A stretch of 64,000 bases of DNA from Firmicutes bacterium HGW-Firmicutes-7 (lineage in GTDB: Bacteria > Bacillota > Clostridia > Lachnospirales > Vallitaleaceae), in NCBI GenBank assembly GCA_002841375.1, contig PGZO01000006.1:124001-188000 (forward strand), written 5' to 3'. Position 1 is the stretch's first letter. Every line of letters begins with the position of its first letter. This document shows, in pieces, positions 55,539 through 64,000 of this stretch. The position numbers were made by a program, and so were the translations under genes. The notes below the pieces were generated by a model. It had not been told where the DNA came from, made no database searches, and saw only the letters and a list, made by a program, of their open reading frames with translations.

Positions 55539-56135
55539 TTAATCTAACAACCCAATTTTATTTAAGGGATAAATTCTAAAAACTGCAATTCCTTCAATTT
55601 GATTTAGTCCAACACATCCAAATTCTCTACTGTCTAGGCTTACTGCACGATTATCACCTAATACAAACACCTCTCCCTGTTGAACTGTAAATGGCACAGC
55701 TAAACCTTTTGGATCCGTTACAGTATTTGCATAAGGTTCAATTAATTCTTCATCATTGATATAGACTTTACCCTCTTTAATATCTACCGTATCTCCTGGA
55801 AGACCTATTACGCGTTTAACTAATCTGTTTTCATTATCTATCTTACGAAACTTATTATACATATCAACATATAATCTTTGTATTTTCCCCAAAAAAGTAT
55901 TGGATACATCAACACCTTCAAGTAACACGACTATATCTCCTTTTTTAGGTGCACTAAAAAGCAATGAAACCTTTTCAATAATGATTGCATCATTTTCAAC
56001 TAAAGTTTGCTCCATAGATTTCTGCTGAACCTGTGAAAAAGTAAAAATTTGTGTGCTAATAAGCGTAGCTATTGCGATAGCTATTATGATAACTTTAAGA
56101 TAATCAAAAACTTCTTTTAATATTTTGCTGTTCAT
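55539..56135 (-). CDS. lepB: Type I signal peptidase
   Basis: 198 residues from the ATG at 56135, with GGAG 8 bases upstream; a TTG three bases earlier is less likely. An N-terminal membrane anchor (residues 12-34) precedes the catalytic Ser in QVQQKSMEQTL (near 40) and the general-base Lys in LVKRVIGLPGD (near 107); GDNRAVSLDSREFG is the box E motif. The enzyme removes signal peptides on the outer face of the membrane. It lies 12 bases after queA and shares its promoter. The family signature usually reads S-M-x-P/x-T; here Glu follows Met, a minor variation. Confidence 0.93.
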   Translation of the reverse strand: MNSKILKEVFDYLKVIIIAIAIATLISTQIFTFSQVQQKSMEQTLVENDAIIIEKVSLLFSAPKKGDIVVLLEGVDVSNTFLGKIQRLYVDMYNKFRKIDNENRLVKRVIGLPGDTVDIKEGKVYINDEELIEPYANTVTDPKGLAVPFTVQQGEVFVLGDNRAVSLDSREFGCVGLNQIEGIAVFRIYPLNKIGLLD

Positions 56136-56147
56136 CAATACGTCTCC

Positions 56148-57173
56148 TTATTTAATTAACATAGCGTCCCCAAAGCTAAAAAAGCGATACTTCTCATTAA
56201 TGGCTTCATTGTAAGCTTTTAAGATAAAATCTCTATCTGCAAAAGCGCTAACAAGCATCATTAGTGTTGATTCAGGTAAGTGAAAATTAGTTATTAGTGC
56301 ATCCACAACTTTAAATTTATATCCTGGGTAAATAAAAATATCGGTATTCCCTCTTTTCTCTTCAACAAGACCTTCTTCGTTACTAACTGATTCTAACACT
56401 CTTGAGCTAGTAGTGCCAACAGAAATTATCTTTCCACCATTTCTTTTCGTCTTATTAATAATCTGGGCTTGATCTGCATCAATCCAAAAGTACTCTGAAT
56501 GCATATTATGTTCTAGTATGTTTTCCACTTTTACTGGACGAAAGGTTCCAAGTCCTACGTGCAATGTAACATAAGCTATTTTTATACCTTTTTCTAATAT
56601 TTTTCCCATTAATTCAGGTGTAAAATGTAATCCTGCGGTTGGCGCAGCTGATGACCCTTTATACTTTGAGTATACCGTCTGATAACGTTCTTTATCTTCT
56701 AACTGTTTCGTGATATATGGTGGTAGCGGCATTTCACCCAATGTATCTAGTACCTCTTCAAATATACCTTCATACTCAAACTGAACAATGCGATTGCCAC
56801 CTTCAATTATTTCCAATACCGTAGCCTTTAATAGCCCATTACCGAAAATAAATTTATCGTTAGGCTTTGCTTTCTTTCCTGGCTTTACCATAACTTCCCA
56901 TTGATCATTTTGTTTTCTTTTAAGTAGTAAGAACTCCATCTTACTTTGTGTTTCGAATTTTTCGCCCATTAATCTTGCTGGAATGACTCTTGTATTATTG
57001 AGTACTAGACAATCACCTTCGCTAAAAAAATCCAATATATCTTTAAAAACCTTATGCTCTATCGTTTTACTGTCTCTATCTAAAACAAGTAGTCTTGAAT
57101 TTGATCTTTCTTGTAACGGCTCTTGTGCAATGAGCTCCTGTGGTAGGGAAAAACTAAAGTCACTTAATTTCAT
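56148..57173 (-). CDS. queA: S-adenosylmethionine:tRNA ribosyltransferase-isomerase QueA
   Basis: 341 residues, full length. It starts [19 protein letters not shown], followed by [18 protein letters not shown] and [10 protein letters not shown], then [16 protein letters not shown] near the end, all typical. It transfers the ribosyl group of SAM to 7-aminomethyl-7-deazaguanine in tRNA to make epoxyqueuosine. AAGGAG lies 7 bases before the ATG. The usual partners ruvAB and tgt are not next to it; an AraC-family gene is divergent upstream and lepB follows. Confidence 0.96.
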   Translation of the reverse strand: MKLSDFSFSLPQELIAQEPLQERSNSRLLVLDRDSKTIEHKVFKDILDFFSEGDCLVLNNTRVIPARLMGEKFETQSKMEFLLLKRKQNDQWEVMVKPGKKAKPNDKFIFGNGLLKATVLEIIEGGNRIVQFEYEGIFEEVLDTLGEMPLPPYITKQLEDKERYQTVYSKYKGSSAAPTAGLHFTPELMGKILEKGIKIAYVTLHVGLGTFRPVKVENILEHNMHSEYFWIDADQAQIINKTKRNGGKIISVGTTSSRVLESVSNEEGLVEEKRGNTDIFIYPGYKFKVVDALITNFHLPESTLMMLVSAFADRDFILKAYNEAINEKYRFFSFGDAMLIK

Positions 57174-57222
57174 TTGTTACTCCTTATAATTATCTACATA
57201 TTTAAGGTATAAATCGCTTTAA

Positions 57223-57251
57223 ATTATAAATAATAAAGAAGATGAAGTCAA
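57223..57251 (-). promoter_or_regulatory. Promoter of queA-lepB
   Basis: On the minus strand TTGACT (57251-57246), a 17-base spacer, TATAAT (57228-57223): near-consensus sigma-A, about 45 bases before the queA ATG. Confidence 0.8.
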
Positions 57252-57343
57252 CAACTATTTGCTATATACTAATTACATATATTTTAAAATGAAGAAAAAT
57301 GAAATGTTTTCATAACATAAATTGTATTTTTAACAAAAATATA

Positions 57344-57371
57344 TGTACAAATCCCTAAATTGTGTTAAAAT
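57344..57371 (+). promoter_or_regulatory. Possible promoter of the AraC-family gene
   Basis: TGTACA (57344-57349), a 16-base spacer and TAAAAT (57366-57371) lie about 45 bases before the ATG. The -35 matches only partly. Confidence 0.4.
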
Positions 57372-57420
57372 AAGAATGGGAGCTGTATTGCAAAATAATT
57401 ATAATACGGAGATGAACTAA

Positions 57421-58671
57421 ATGTACAATATTTCAAACTTACTTCATGACGACAAACTCAACATCGAATATTTAGAAGACATCAGTAAAACCCTCTATTA
57501 TTCAACTGGCATTTCTGTTACTGTGTTAAATGAATCTAACAATTCTATTTACAGCTTTGGCGGTAATACTTCCATCTTAGATTCATTTGATGATGTGCTT
57601 TATGGTTTAACAAACCATATTTACAAAATCCAAGCACGAGCAATTAATGGAATCAGCACCTTTACTACAATTTATGGATTCTCATTTATTACCGCAATTA
57701 TTGCAAATGAGAATAACTATTATGGCGCAATTCTACTTGGACCTGTACTTACTGAACAACCAAGTGAACGTATCATCAATGAGATACTAAAAAGAAACAA
57801 TTTACCACTTTCTAAAAGATCAATTGTCGAAAATGCTATTAAGAAAATTTCAGTAATTAACAATGCACGAAACTTTTATGTATGTAAATTATTAAATAGC
57901 ATCTTATCTGCAACACCATTATTGGAGCAAGATAGCTTTGGCGTTAATCTTAAACCCGAAGAAATTAACGACGATTATATTTTTGAAAACACAACCGAGG
58001 TTGCTAACTATAACTATGGTCTTGAAAGATTATTTATGAGCAAAGTATCCTCTGGTGATATTGAAACGGTTAAAAATTTGTTTAAAGATCAAATTAAAAC
58101 ACTTTATTTTACTAATTTAGGCACAGAAAGCCTTAGACCAGTAAAAAATAATGGGATTGTATTTAGCACTTTACTTGCAAGAGCTGCCATTACTGGTGGC
58201 GTTGAACCTGATATTGCATTATCTCATGCAGATCTATATACAAAAAAAATAGAAGATATCTATAGGTACAACGAGTTAATCAATGTAATTGAACAAATGG
58301 TGCTTCAATTTACTGACTTTGTATTACAAACATCAGAAGTTAACCATGTAAGCGTTGTTAAAAAGGTATCTAAGTATATTCATAGTCACTTATCAGAACA
58401 AATTAGACTTAATGACGTCGCAGAATATGTCGATTTATCTCCTAATTATTTTTCATCATTATTTAAGAGAGAAATGGGAATAGCATTTGCAGACTATGTA
58501 AATGAAATTAGAATTAAAGAAAGTCAATTTCTTCTTGAAACTACTGATTACTCCATAGTAGACATTGCAGTTGCTGTAGGATTTAACAATCAAAACTACT
58601 TTACTACAATTTTCAGGAAACATACTGGCACTACGCCAAAGCAATTTAGAATGAAATCTTCAATCAAATAA
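57421..58671 (+). CDS. AraC-family transcriptional regulator
   Basis: 416 residues. The C-terminal 100 residues carry the double helix-turn-helix: IRLNDVAEYVDLSPNYFSSLFKREMG (read as two helices) and the signature SIVDIAVAVGFNNQNYFTTIFRKHTGTTPKQFR. The N-terminal 300 residues include a PAS/GAF-like part (STGISVTVLNESNNSIYSFGG, then YYGAILLGPVL) and a helical region common in clostridial AraC proteins with unknown ligands. No membrane segment, so it senses a cytoplasmic signal. GGAG precedes the ATG. It stands alone on the plus strand between queA and the spoIID-like gene; its targets are not evident, and there is no sign that it controls the PKS operon. Confidence 0.88.
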   Translation: MYNISNLLHDDKLNIEYLEDISKTLYYSTGISVTVLNESNNSIYSFGGNTSILDSFDDVLYGLTNHIYKIQARAINGISTFTTIYGFSFITAIIANENNYYGAILLGPVLTEQPSERIINEILKRNNLPLSKRSIVENAIKKISVINNARNFYVCKLLNSILSATPLLEQDSFGVNLKPEEINDDYIFENTTEVANYNYGLERLFMSKVSSGDIETVKNLFKDQIKTLYFTNLGTESLRPVKNNGIVFSTLLARAAITGGVEPDIALSHADLYTKKIEDIYRYNELINVIEQMVLQFTDFVLQTSEVNHVSVVKKVSKYIHSHLSEQIRLNDVAEYVDLSPNYFSSLFKREMGIAFADYVNEIRIKESQFLLETTDYSIVDIAVAVGFNNQNYFTTIFRKHTGTTPKQFRMKSSIK

Positions 58672-58681
58672 CAATAAGAAC

Positions 58682-58713
58682 AATAAAAAACTAGCGTACG
58701 CTAGTTTTTTATT
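58682..58713. terminator. Bidirectional terminator
   Basis: A perfect palindrome with core CTAGCGTACGCTAG (58691-58704) flanked by A-rich and T-rich arms. It serves the convergent AraC and SpoIID-like genes. Confidence 0.88.
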
Positions 58714-58719
58714 GTTCTT

Positions 58720-60393
58720 TTATTTAACTACTGCACCCGTAAAATAATACTCTAGAATTTGCTTATATGTAAAACCTGCTTGTGCCATGCCCTTTGCTCC
58801 TGATTGACTCAGACCAACACCATGACCATTGCCTTGCCCCACAAAAATAAATGTATCACTTTGCCCTGAAATAGTTGGTACGCTATGAAGGTTAGTTTCA
58901 GAAACAATAATCATTTGATTGTTACTCATTTTTAATGGACTTGTCTGCATATCCCCATTAATCGTATAGGCGTTGGCTTTGTTGCTCTCCTTCGTACCAC
59001 CTAAGCCAATGGCACTAAATGCTTGAGGGGGTGTATCTGTACTTTTTACTAACGTAAATTTTCTACTTTTCAGTCCTAGCCAACTGCGCATCGTTTCTTT
59101 AGATAATTGATGACTACCCGCTGTACCAATAACATTCAAGCTCATTGCCCTTCCCGCATCTGAATAAGCAGTCACTTGAACATCTACAATCCTACCAATA
59201 TTAATATTATACTTCGATAAACTAGTTTCAATTTCATTTGCACTCATAGCCTGTATCCAAGGTTGACTTGCTGGCTGGGTTTCATATAGGTCAGGAACAC
59301 CTTTTAGATACGCTACTGTGCCACTCCAAACATTTTGGCTATCCTCTGTGTGACCTCCACTTGCTGAAAAGTAATATGCTGGAATGACTTTATTATCGTA
59401 ATATAAAACCTGATTAAAAGTCTCATCTATAGCTGCATTGCAAGTAGCCGTTTCACCTGTAAACCCTTTATATACCTGAGAAATAGATGTGTCACAAAGC
59501 ATATATGCTTCGTTTGGATATTTGTTACTAGTAGTTGTAGTATAGACAGTAAAGCTTCTTGCAGCGACTGCTTGTGCCTTAAGTGATTCCTTTGGCCATG
59601 AACTTACAATTTCTGATGGTACAACGCCATATAAATATTCTTCTAGTCCAATAACATTTATTGCTGTAACACCCTTTTTATTATAACGACCAACTTCCAT
59701 AGACCCTCTGTAGGCTCTATTACCTAAATTGATTACCGCTATTCCCTTCGTTAATTCATTTGTAGAAAAAGAAGAATGAATATTAGAATTTTCAATTACA
59801 ATTTCTTTTTCTTTGCCTACCTTTAACAAGGTTCTTAGACCATTATCTCCAACGACTTCATAGGTACCCCCTATGTTTGACTGCAAAGTATCTTTCAAGG
59901 ATATTGCTTCAGCTTCTGAAGTAGCATCTCCTATGTAAACCTTCCAAATCCCCTGCGTGGCACTTCCAACATAAGCTTTATTCCCTTGCTCGCTTAACAT
60001 CTTAACTTTAGCTTCACATTCATCATAGGATTCATAATGCTCTTTAGATATTAAGAAATATTGGGTAGCAGGTACAATACTAAAACCTGTCGAAGAATTG
60101 AATACATGTTCTACTTGTGGGTTTCCATCTATTGGATATCCTAGTACAAGAGAAGAATTTGTTATCTGAATGCTATCAACTGTTTCATACATTTGTTTTA
60201 ATCCAACTCTTATTTTTTTATCAAAGTTTACTGTCGAAGTAGATCCATTTGAAGCACCACTTATAAGGCTAAAACACAATACAATTGCCAAAACGATAAA
60301 AGGATAGTTCCGAAAAACCGACGGCTTATTGGGTAAATCCTCGTTATTTATCTTTCTATTTTTCAATAGCTGACTAATAGCTTTTATAATCAT
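58720..60393 (-). CDS. SpoIID/LytB-domain protein with SPOR-like region
   Basis: 557 residues. A membrane anchor (residues 30-48) is followed by a SPOR-like region (about 110-180: YDECEAKVKMLSEQGNKAY and WKVYIGDATSEAEA), which may bind denuded glycan strands, then the SpoIID domain from about 215: YLYGVVPSEIVSSWPKESL with the catalytic Glu, KAQAVAARSF, SQVYKG and FSASGGHTE. SpoIID is a lytic transglycosylase that drives engulfment in sporulation; this protein is longer than canonical SpoIID (about 330 residues) and may be a vegetative paralogue. The ribosome site AAGGGGG lies inside the 3' arm of the pheT terminator, so translation may depend on how its mRNA begins. Confidence 0.88.
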   Translation of the reverse strand: MIIKAISQLLKNRKINNEDLPNKPSVFRNYPFIVLAIVLCFSLISGASNGSTSTVNFDKKIRVGLKQMYETVDSIQITNSSLVLGYPIDGNPQVEHVFNSSTGFSIVPATQYFLISKEHYESYDECEAKVKMLSEQGNKAYVGSATQGIWKVYIGDATSEAEAISLKDTLQSNIGGTYEVVGDNGLRTLLKVGKEKEIVIENSNIHSSFSTNELTKGIAVINLGNRAYRGSMEVGRYNKKGVTAINVIGLEEYLYGVVPSEIVSSWPKESLKAQAVAARSFTVYTTTTSNKYPNEAYMLCDTSISQVYKGFTGETATCNAAIDETFNQVLYYDNKVIPAYYFSASGGHTEDSQNVWSGTVAYLKGVPDLYETQPASQPWIQAMSANEIETSLSKYNINIGRIVDVQVTAYSDAGRAMSLNVIGTAGSHQLSKETMRSWLGLKSRKFTLVKSTDTPPQAFSAIGLGGTKESNKANAYTINGDMQTSPLKMSNNQMIIVSETNLHSVPTISGQSDTFIFVGQGNGHGVGLSQSGAKGMAQAGFTYKQILEYYFTGAVVK

Positions 60394-60396
60394 AAA

Positions 60397-60436
60397 AAAA
60401 CCCCCTTCATGTACTATTTACATTATAAGGGGGTTT
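60397..60436 (-). terminator. Terminator of pheST, overlapping a ribosome site
   Basis: On the minus strand AAACCCCCTT (60436-60427) pairs with AAGGGGGTTT (60407-60398), followed by a T7 run that directly abuts the ATG of the SpoIID-like gene. The loop contains TATAAT. Confidence 0.85.
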
Positions 60437-60466
60437 GTGTCAAAAATCCAGTAAAATCAGAAGAAT

Positions 60467-62860
60467 TTATTGCCTTAACTTAGCACCTAAGTCAAACTCT
60501 AGTCCATTCACAACCTTACTCATTACTTTGTTTATTTCTTTTTCACTTAAAGTATGATCATTTGACCTAAAAACCAAGGAATATGCAATGGATTTATAGC
60601 CTTCTTCTATTTGGGCACCTTTATAGACATCAAATAGTTTAAACCCTTCAAGTATTTTTCCACAACGCTGTTTAAGAATATTTTCAATATCTTGAACAAT
60701 GACTTCATCCTTGACTAAAAATGCAATATCTCTATTTACTGCAGGATATCTAGCAATTTGTTGATAGGAATGATCTAGATTTGCATATTTTATAAGTAAT
60801 GACATATCTACTACTGCGATATATGCTCTTTCTCCAATTTCATATTGATCTGAAACTGTGGGGTGAACTTCTCCAATATACCCTAACTCTTTGTTACCAT
60901 TTACTAAAATACCTGCCCTACGACCAGGATGTAAAAATGGAACTTCTATTTTAGGATCATATGAAATTTTATCAATAAACCCAAATTTTTCAATTAGTGT
61001 TTCAATAACACCCTTTGCATCATAAAAGTCACAGCTACCATACAACCCAATTGTAAGTTTTAAAAGCTCGTTAGGTAATTCTGTAAGAGGTAAGCTTTTA
61101 GGTACATAAATTGTACCGAGTTCATATAACTTTACCGCTTCATTTCTTCTATTGTAATTCGTTGAAAGTGCATTTAACATACCATTTACAGTGGTAGTTC
61201 TCATATTACTAAAATCTTCACCAAGTGGATTTGAAATTGCAACCGTATTCCGTAGCTCGTGCCCTTCTGGAACATTTAATTTATTAAAAACCTTTGGACT
61301 TTCAAAGGAATAAGTCATTGCTTCACTTAGTCCACAATCCTCCATAACAATATGGGTTATATCTTCAATTTTTTGCTTAAAACTTTTCTTTCCAACGGTT
61401 GGCGTACCTGTAGCTAATGTAACAGGTATTTTATCATAACCATATATCCTTGCCACTTCCTCAGCCAAATCAGCTTCGCAGCTTAGATCAGGTCTAAACG
61501 TAGGTACGATAACGTTTCTAGCTTCTTGATTTACACTAAACTCAAGTCTCTTGAAAATATTAACCATCTCAACTTCAGAAATATTCGTTCCTAGTAGACG
61601 ATTAATCTTATCCGCGTTATAGGCAATTGTTACAGGTAGTCTTTTTAATGGATAAACATCAATTACACCCTCAACAACCTTACCAGCCCCTAGCATAACG
61701 ACCAACTGGCATGCTCTATTCGTAGCTGCCTCCACATTATTTGGATCTAAATATTTTTCATACTTCGTTGAAGCATCCGTTCTTACACCTAATTTCTTTG
61801 ATGTCAATCTTATACTTGTTCCTTCAAAGTTTGCAGCTTCAAACAAGATAGTGGTTGTTTTATCTGTTATCTTTGTATTGTTTCCACCGATTACACCAGC
61901 TATCGCTATTGGTTTTTTTGCATCAGCAATAACTAGCATGGAAGAATCAAGTGTTCGTTCCTCATTATCAAGGGTAATAATTTTTTCCCCTTCTTTAGCT
62001 TTTCTAACAATGATTTTTTTATCTTCTAAGGTTTCTACGTCAAAAGCATGCATCGGTTGACCCATTTCGATCATTATGAAGTTCGTAATATCTACGATAT
62101 TATTTATTGGTCTAACCCCTGCTGCTCTGAGTTTTTGTTGTAACCACTTAGGAGATGGCGCAATCTTAACATCTTGAATAATTTTACCAATATATCTTGG
62201 ACATAGCTTTTCATCTTCAATCGTCACAGAAGCATAATCGCTTGGATTGCCTTTGATTTCTTCATAGACCATCTCTGGATATTTAAACGCTTTATTAAAG
62301 GTAGCTGCTGCTTCTCTAGCAATACCTAAAACACTAAAGCAATCTGGTCTGTTAGAAGTTACTTCATATTCCACAATTATGTCGTCTAAACCAAATATTT
62401 TTTTTACATCCATACCAAGTTCATAAGGTTGATCTAAGATAAAAATACCATGCGCTGGTGCATCTGGGAACTCTTCTGTAGTAAACCCTAGCTCTTCAAT
62501 TGAACAAAGCATCCCATTAGATTCTATCCCCCTTAACTTTCCGTTTTTAATCTTTAATCCTCCTGGGAGGGTGGAACCATTAAGTGCAACGGGGATATAA
62601 TCGTTCACATTAATATTATCTGCACCTGTTACAATTTGAATCACTTCACTACCTACATCTATTTGGGTAATCACTAATTTATCTGCATCTGGATGTTGCT
62701 TAATTTCTAGTATGACACCAACTACTACTAAGTTAATATCCTCTCCTAATTTTTCATAACCTTCAACCTTAGAACCTGACATTGTCATGGCATCTGTAAA
62801 AGTTACAATATCACTATCTATATCAACATAATCTGTTAACCACTTCATCGGAATGTTCAT
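60467..62860 (-). CDS. pheT: Phenylalanyl-tRNA synthetase beta subunit
   Basis: 797 residues, the normal length. Domains in order: an N-terminal EMAP/tRNA-binding fold (residues 40-150: VVVGVILEIKQHPDADKL, VTGADNI), B3/4 editing domain (200-390, with VDITNFIMIEMGQPMHAFD), B5 (400-475), the catalytic-like core, and the C-terminal anticodon-binding FDX-ACB domain (from about 705: YPAVNRDIAFLVKDE). With PheS it forms the alpha2-beta2 enzyme that charges tRNA-Phe, and its B3/4 site edits mischarged Tyr. It follows pheS by 12 bases. AAGGAGGG precedes the ATG. Confidence 0.96.
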   Translation of the reverse strand: MNIPMKWLTDYVDIDSDIVTFTDAMTMSGSKVEGYEKLGEDINLVVVGVILEIKQHPDADKLVITQIDVGSEVIQIVTGADNINVNDYIPVALNGSTLPGGLKIKNGKLRGIESNGMLCSIEELGFTTEEFPDAPAHGIFILDQPYELGMDVKKIFGLDDIIVEYEVTSNRPDCFSVLGIAREAAATFNKAFKYPEMVYEEIKGNPSDYASVTIEDEKLCPRYIGKIIQDVKIAPSPKWLQQKLRAAGVRPINNIVDITNFIMIEMGQPMHAFDVETLEDKKIIVRKAKEGEKIITLDNEERTLDSSMLVIADAKKPIAIAGVIGGNNTKITDKTTTILFEAANFEGTSIRLTSKKLGVRTDASTKYEKYLDPNNVEAATNRACQLVVMLGAGKVVEGVIDVYPLKRLPVTIAYNADKINRLLGTNISEVEMVNIFKRLEFSVNQEARNVIVPTFRPDLSCEADLAEEVARIYGYDKIPVTLATGTPTVGKKSFKQKIEDITHIVMEDCGLSEAMTYSFESPKVFNKLNVPEGHELRNTVAISNPLGEDFSNMRTTTVNGMLNALSTNYNRRNEAVKLYELGTIYVPKSLPLTELPNELLKLTIGLYGSCDFYDAKGVIETLIEKFGFIDKISYDPKIEVPFLHPGRRAGILVNGNKELGYIGEVHPTVSDQYEIGERAYIAVVDMSLLIKYANLDHSYQQIARYPAVNRDIAFLVKDEVIVQDIENILKQRCGKILEGFKLFDVYKGAQIEEGYKSIAYSLVFRSNDHTLSEKEINKVMSKVVNGLEFDLGAKLRQ

Positions 62861-62872
62861 AAGTTTCCCTCC

Positions 62873-63892
62873 TTAAAATTGTTTTAAAAATCTAATGTCA
62901 TTCTCATAGAAAAGTCTTAAATCTTCTATTCCATATCTAAGCATGGTAATACGTTCAAGACCCATACCAAAAGCAAAGCCACTATACTCGTTTGGATCAA
63001 TGCCTGACATTTCTAATACTTTAGGATGCACCATACCACAACCTAATACTTCAATCCACCCTGAACCTCTACAAATACGACACCCTTCTCCTCCACACAT
63101 TACACAGGATACATCCATTTCTGCACTGGGTTCTGTAAAAGGAAAATAATGAGGTCTAAACTTTACCTTTACCTTTTCACCATAGAGTTCTCTTGCAAAT
63201 TCAGCTAATGCACCTTTAAGGTCCGCCATTGTTACGCCCTTGTCAATAACAAGTCCTTCAACTTGATGAAACACTGGAGAATGGGTTGCATCTACTTCGT
63301 CAGAACGATAAACACGTCCAGGTGCAATAATTCTAATAGGAGGCTTATTATTTTCCATAACTCTTACTTGAACAGGTGAAGTTGCAGTTCGAAGCATTAT
63401 ATCTTTGTTTATATAAAAAGTATCTTGTTCATCTCTCGCCGCATGGTTCTCAGGAATATTAAGCGCCTCAAAATTATAATAATCGTTTTCGATCTCTGGC
63501 CCTTCTGCGATAGAATATCCCATACCTATAAAAATATTTTTCAAGTCATCTAATACAACGTTCATTGGATGTCTATGTCCAATATTTGCTCTTTTGGCCG
63601 GCATAGTGACATCAATAAATTCAGTTTTTAGTTGATGTTCCCTAGCTAAACCACTCAATCCTTTTTTCGCCTTTTCTAACTCGTCCTCAATTAGCTCTCT
63701 AACTTCGTTTGCTAATTTACCGATTAAAGGCCTCTCATCGTTCGTTAAATCCTTCATACCTCTTAAAACACTTGTAAGCTCACCTTTTTTTCCTAAAAAA
63801 GCAACACGAATTTCATCAAGCTTCTTTAGGTCTGATACTTCTGATATTTTTTTTATTGCACCTTCTTTTATTTCTTGCAATTTTTCTATCAT
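62873..63892 (-). CDS. pheS: Phenylalanyl-tRNA synthetase alpha subunit
   Basis: The start is set at the ATG at 63892 (MIEKLQEIKEGA), with AAAGGAG 7 bases upstream; an upstream in-frame ATG at 63964 adds 24 residues with no family likeness. The 340-residue protein has an N-terminal coiled coil (1-90) and the class II core: motif 2 in VYRSDEVDATHSPVFHQVEG and motif 3 in GFAFGMGLERITML. CVMCGGEGCRICRGSGW is the usual cysteine-rich loop. The 108 bases beyond the start show no T-box motif and no clear promoter, so the promoter is probably outside the window. Confidence 0.96.
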   Translation of the reverse strand: MIEKLQEIKEGAIKKISEVSDLKKLDEIRVAFLGKKGELTSVLRGMKDLTNDERPLIGKLANEVRELIEDELEKAKKGLSGLAREHQLKTEFIDVTMPAKRANIGHRHPMNVVLDDLKNIFIGMGYSIAEGPEIENDYYNFEALNIPENHAARDEQDTFYINKDIMLRTATSPVQVRVMENNKPPIRIIAPGRVYRSDEVDATHSPVFHQVEGLVIDKGVTMADLKGALAEFARELYGEKVKVKFRPHYFPFTEPSAEMDVSCVMCGGEGCRICRGSGWIEVLGCGMVHPKVLEMSGIDPNEYSGFAFGMGLERITMLRYGIEDLRLFYENDIRFLKQF

Positions 63893-64000
63893 AATTAAAC
63901 TCCTTTCTTTTTTCAATCTATTTACAAATATGTTCTTGCATTTTGGAAATGTCAGGTATCTCATTACCTATCTTTCGTCTTTCTACGCTTCTTATGCATG

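Noticed and set aside
63893-64000. T-box leader of pheST
   Set aside because: No AGGGTGGNACCGCG-like box or antiterminator structure is visible in the available 108 bases; a leader further upstream cannot be excluded.

Overview
This AT-rich 64 kb window reads as a chromosome segment of an anaerobic, spore-forming Clostridia-class Firmicute. Support comes from an iscR-iscS-iscU-mnmA operon, a SpoIID-family protein, SLH-domain surface proteins, a zinc-finger ClpE, BlaI/M56 signalling and strong AGGAGG ribosome sites. The species cannot be named from the sequence. Most genes lie on the minus strand; only three real genes lie on the plus strand.

Layout. 1-132: start of rnr (RNase R), cut by the window edge. 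332-3624: a secreted VWA-domain protein and an SLH-domain protein, placed between rnr and secG. 4001-9569: secG, eno, gpmI, tpiA and pgk (lower glycolysis; no gap gene). 9814-12472: a Na/Pi cotransporter and a divergent PHP-family phosphatase. 12665-15910: the isc operon ending in mnmA. 16076-18774: an M56 membrane protease and its BlaI repressor, with two visible operators. 18956-19064: a gene-free, highly folded element. 19062-22875: a UMF1-family transporter and ClpE. 23190-23789: a hypothetical protein. 23861-55181: a 31 kb trans-AT PKS-NRPS operon. 55539-63892: lepB, queA, an AraC-family regulator, a SpoIID-like protein, pheT and pheS.

The centre of interest is the biosynthetic operon, transcribed from about 55260 down to 23861. 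Reading domains in order gives: hotdog-hotdog-FkbH-ACP (loading); KS1-KR-ACP; KS2-DH split across two proteins from KR-ACP; KS3-DH-KR-ACP; KS4-DH-KR-ACP; KS5-ACP; then C-A-PCP-E and a C-terminal PP-loop domain. No AT, thioesterase, reductase, methyltransferase or enoylreductase domain is present. The A-domain pocket reads DLTKIGEVG(K), nearly the classical asparagine code, and an E domain follows it. The collinear prediction is a C3 starter derived from 1,3-bisphosphoglycerate, extended five times to a hydroxylated conjugated triene with an unreduced 3-oxo group, amide-linked to D-Asn. The last domain belongs to the PP-loop ATP-pyrophosphatase family that makes amidines or thioamides from amides. 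It sits where a release domain is expected.

Other unusual features of the operon are ACP-like domains without the phosphopantetheine serine, embedded behind KS3 and KS4; a 36-bp tandem repeat inside the PCP; and two downstream genes, a DUF1097-like membrane protein and a YbaK-like tRNA-deacylase-type protein. Trans-acting AT, phosphopantetheinyl transferase and export genes are not in the window. All function calls rest on reading motifs by eye; no database search was run.
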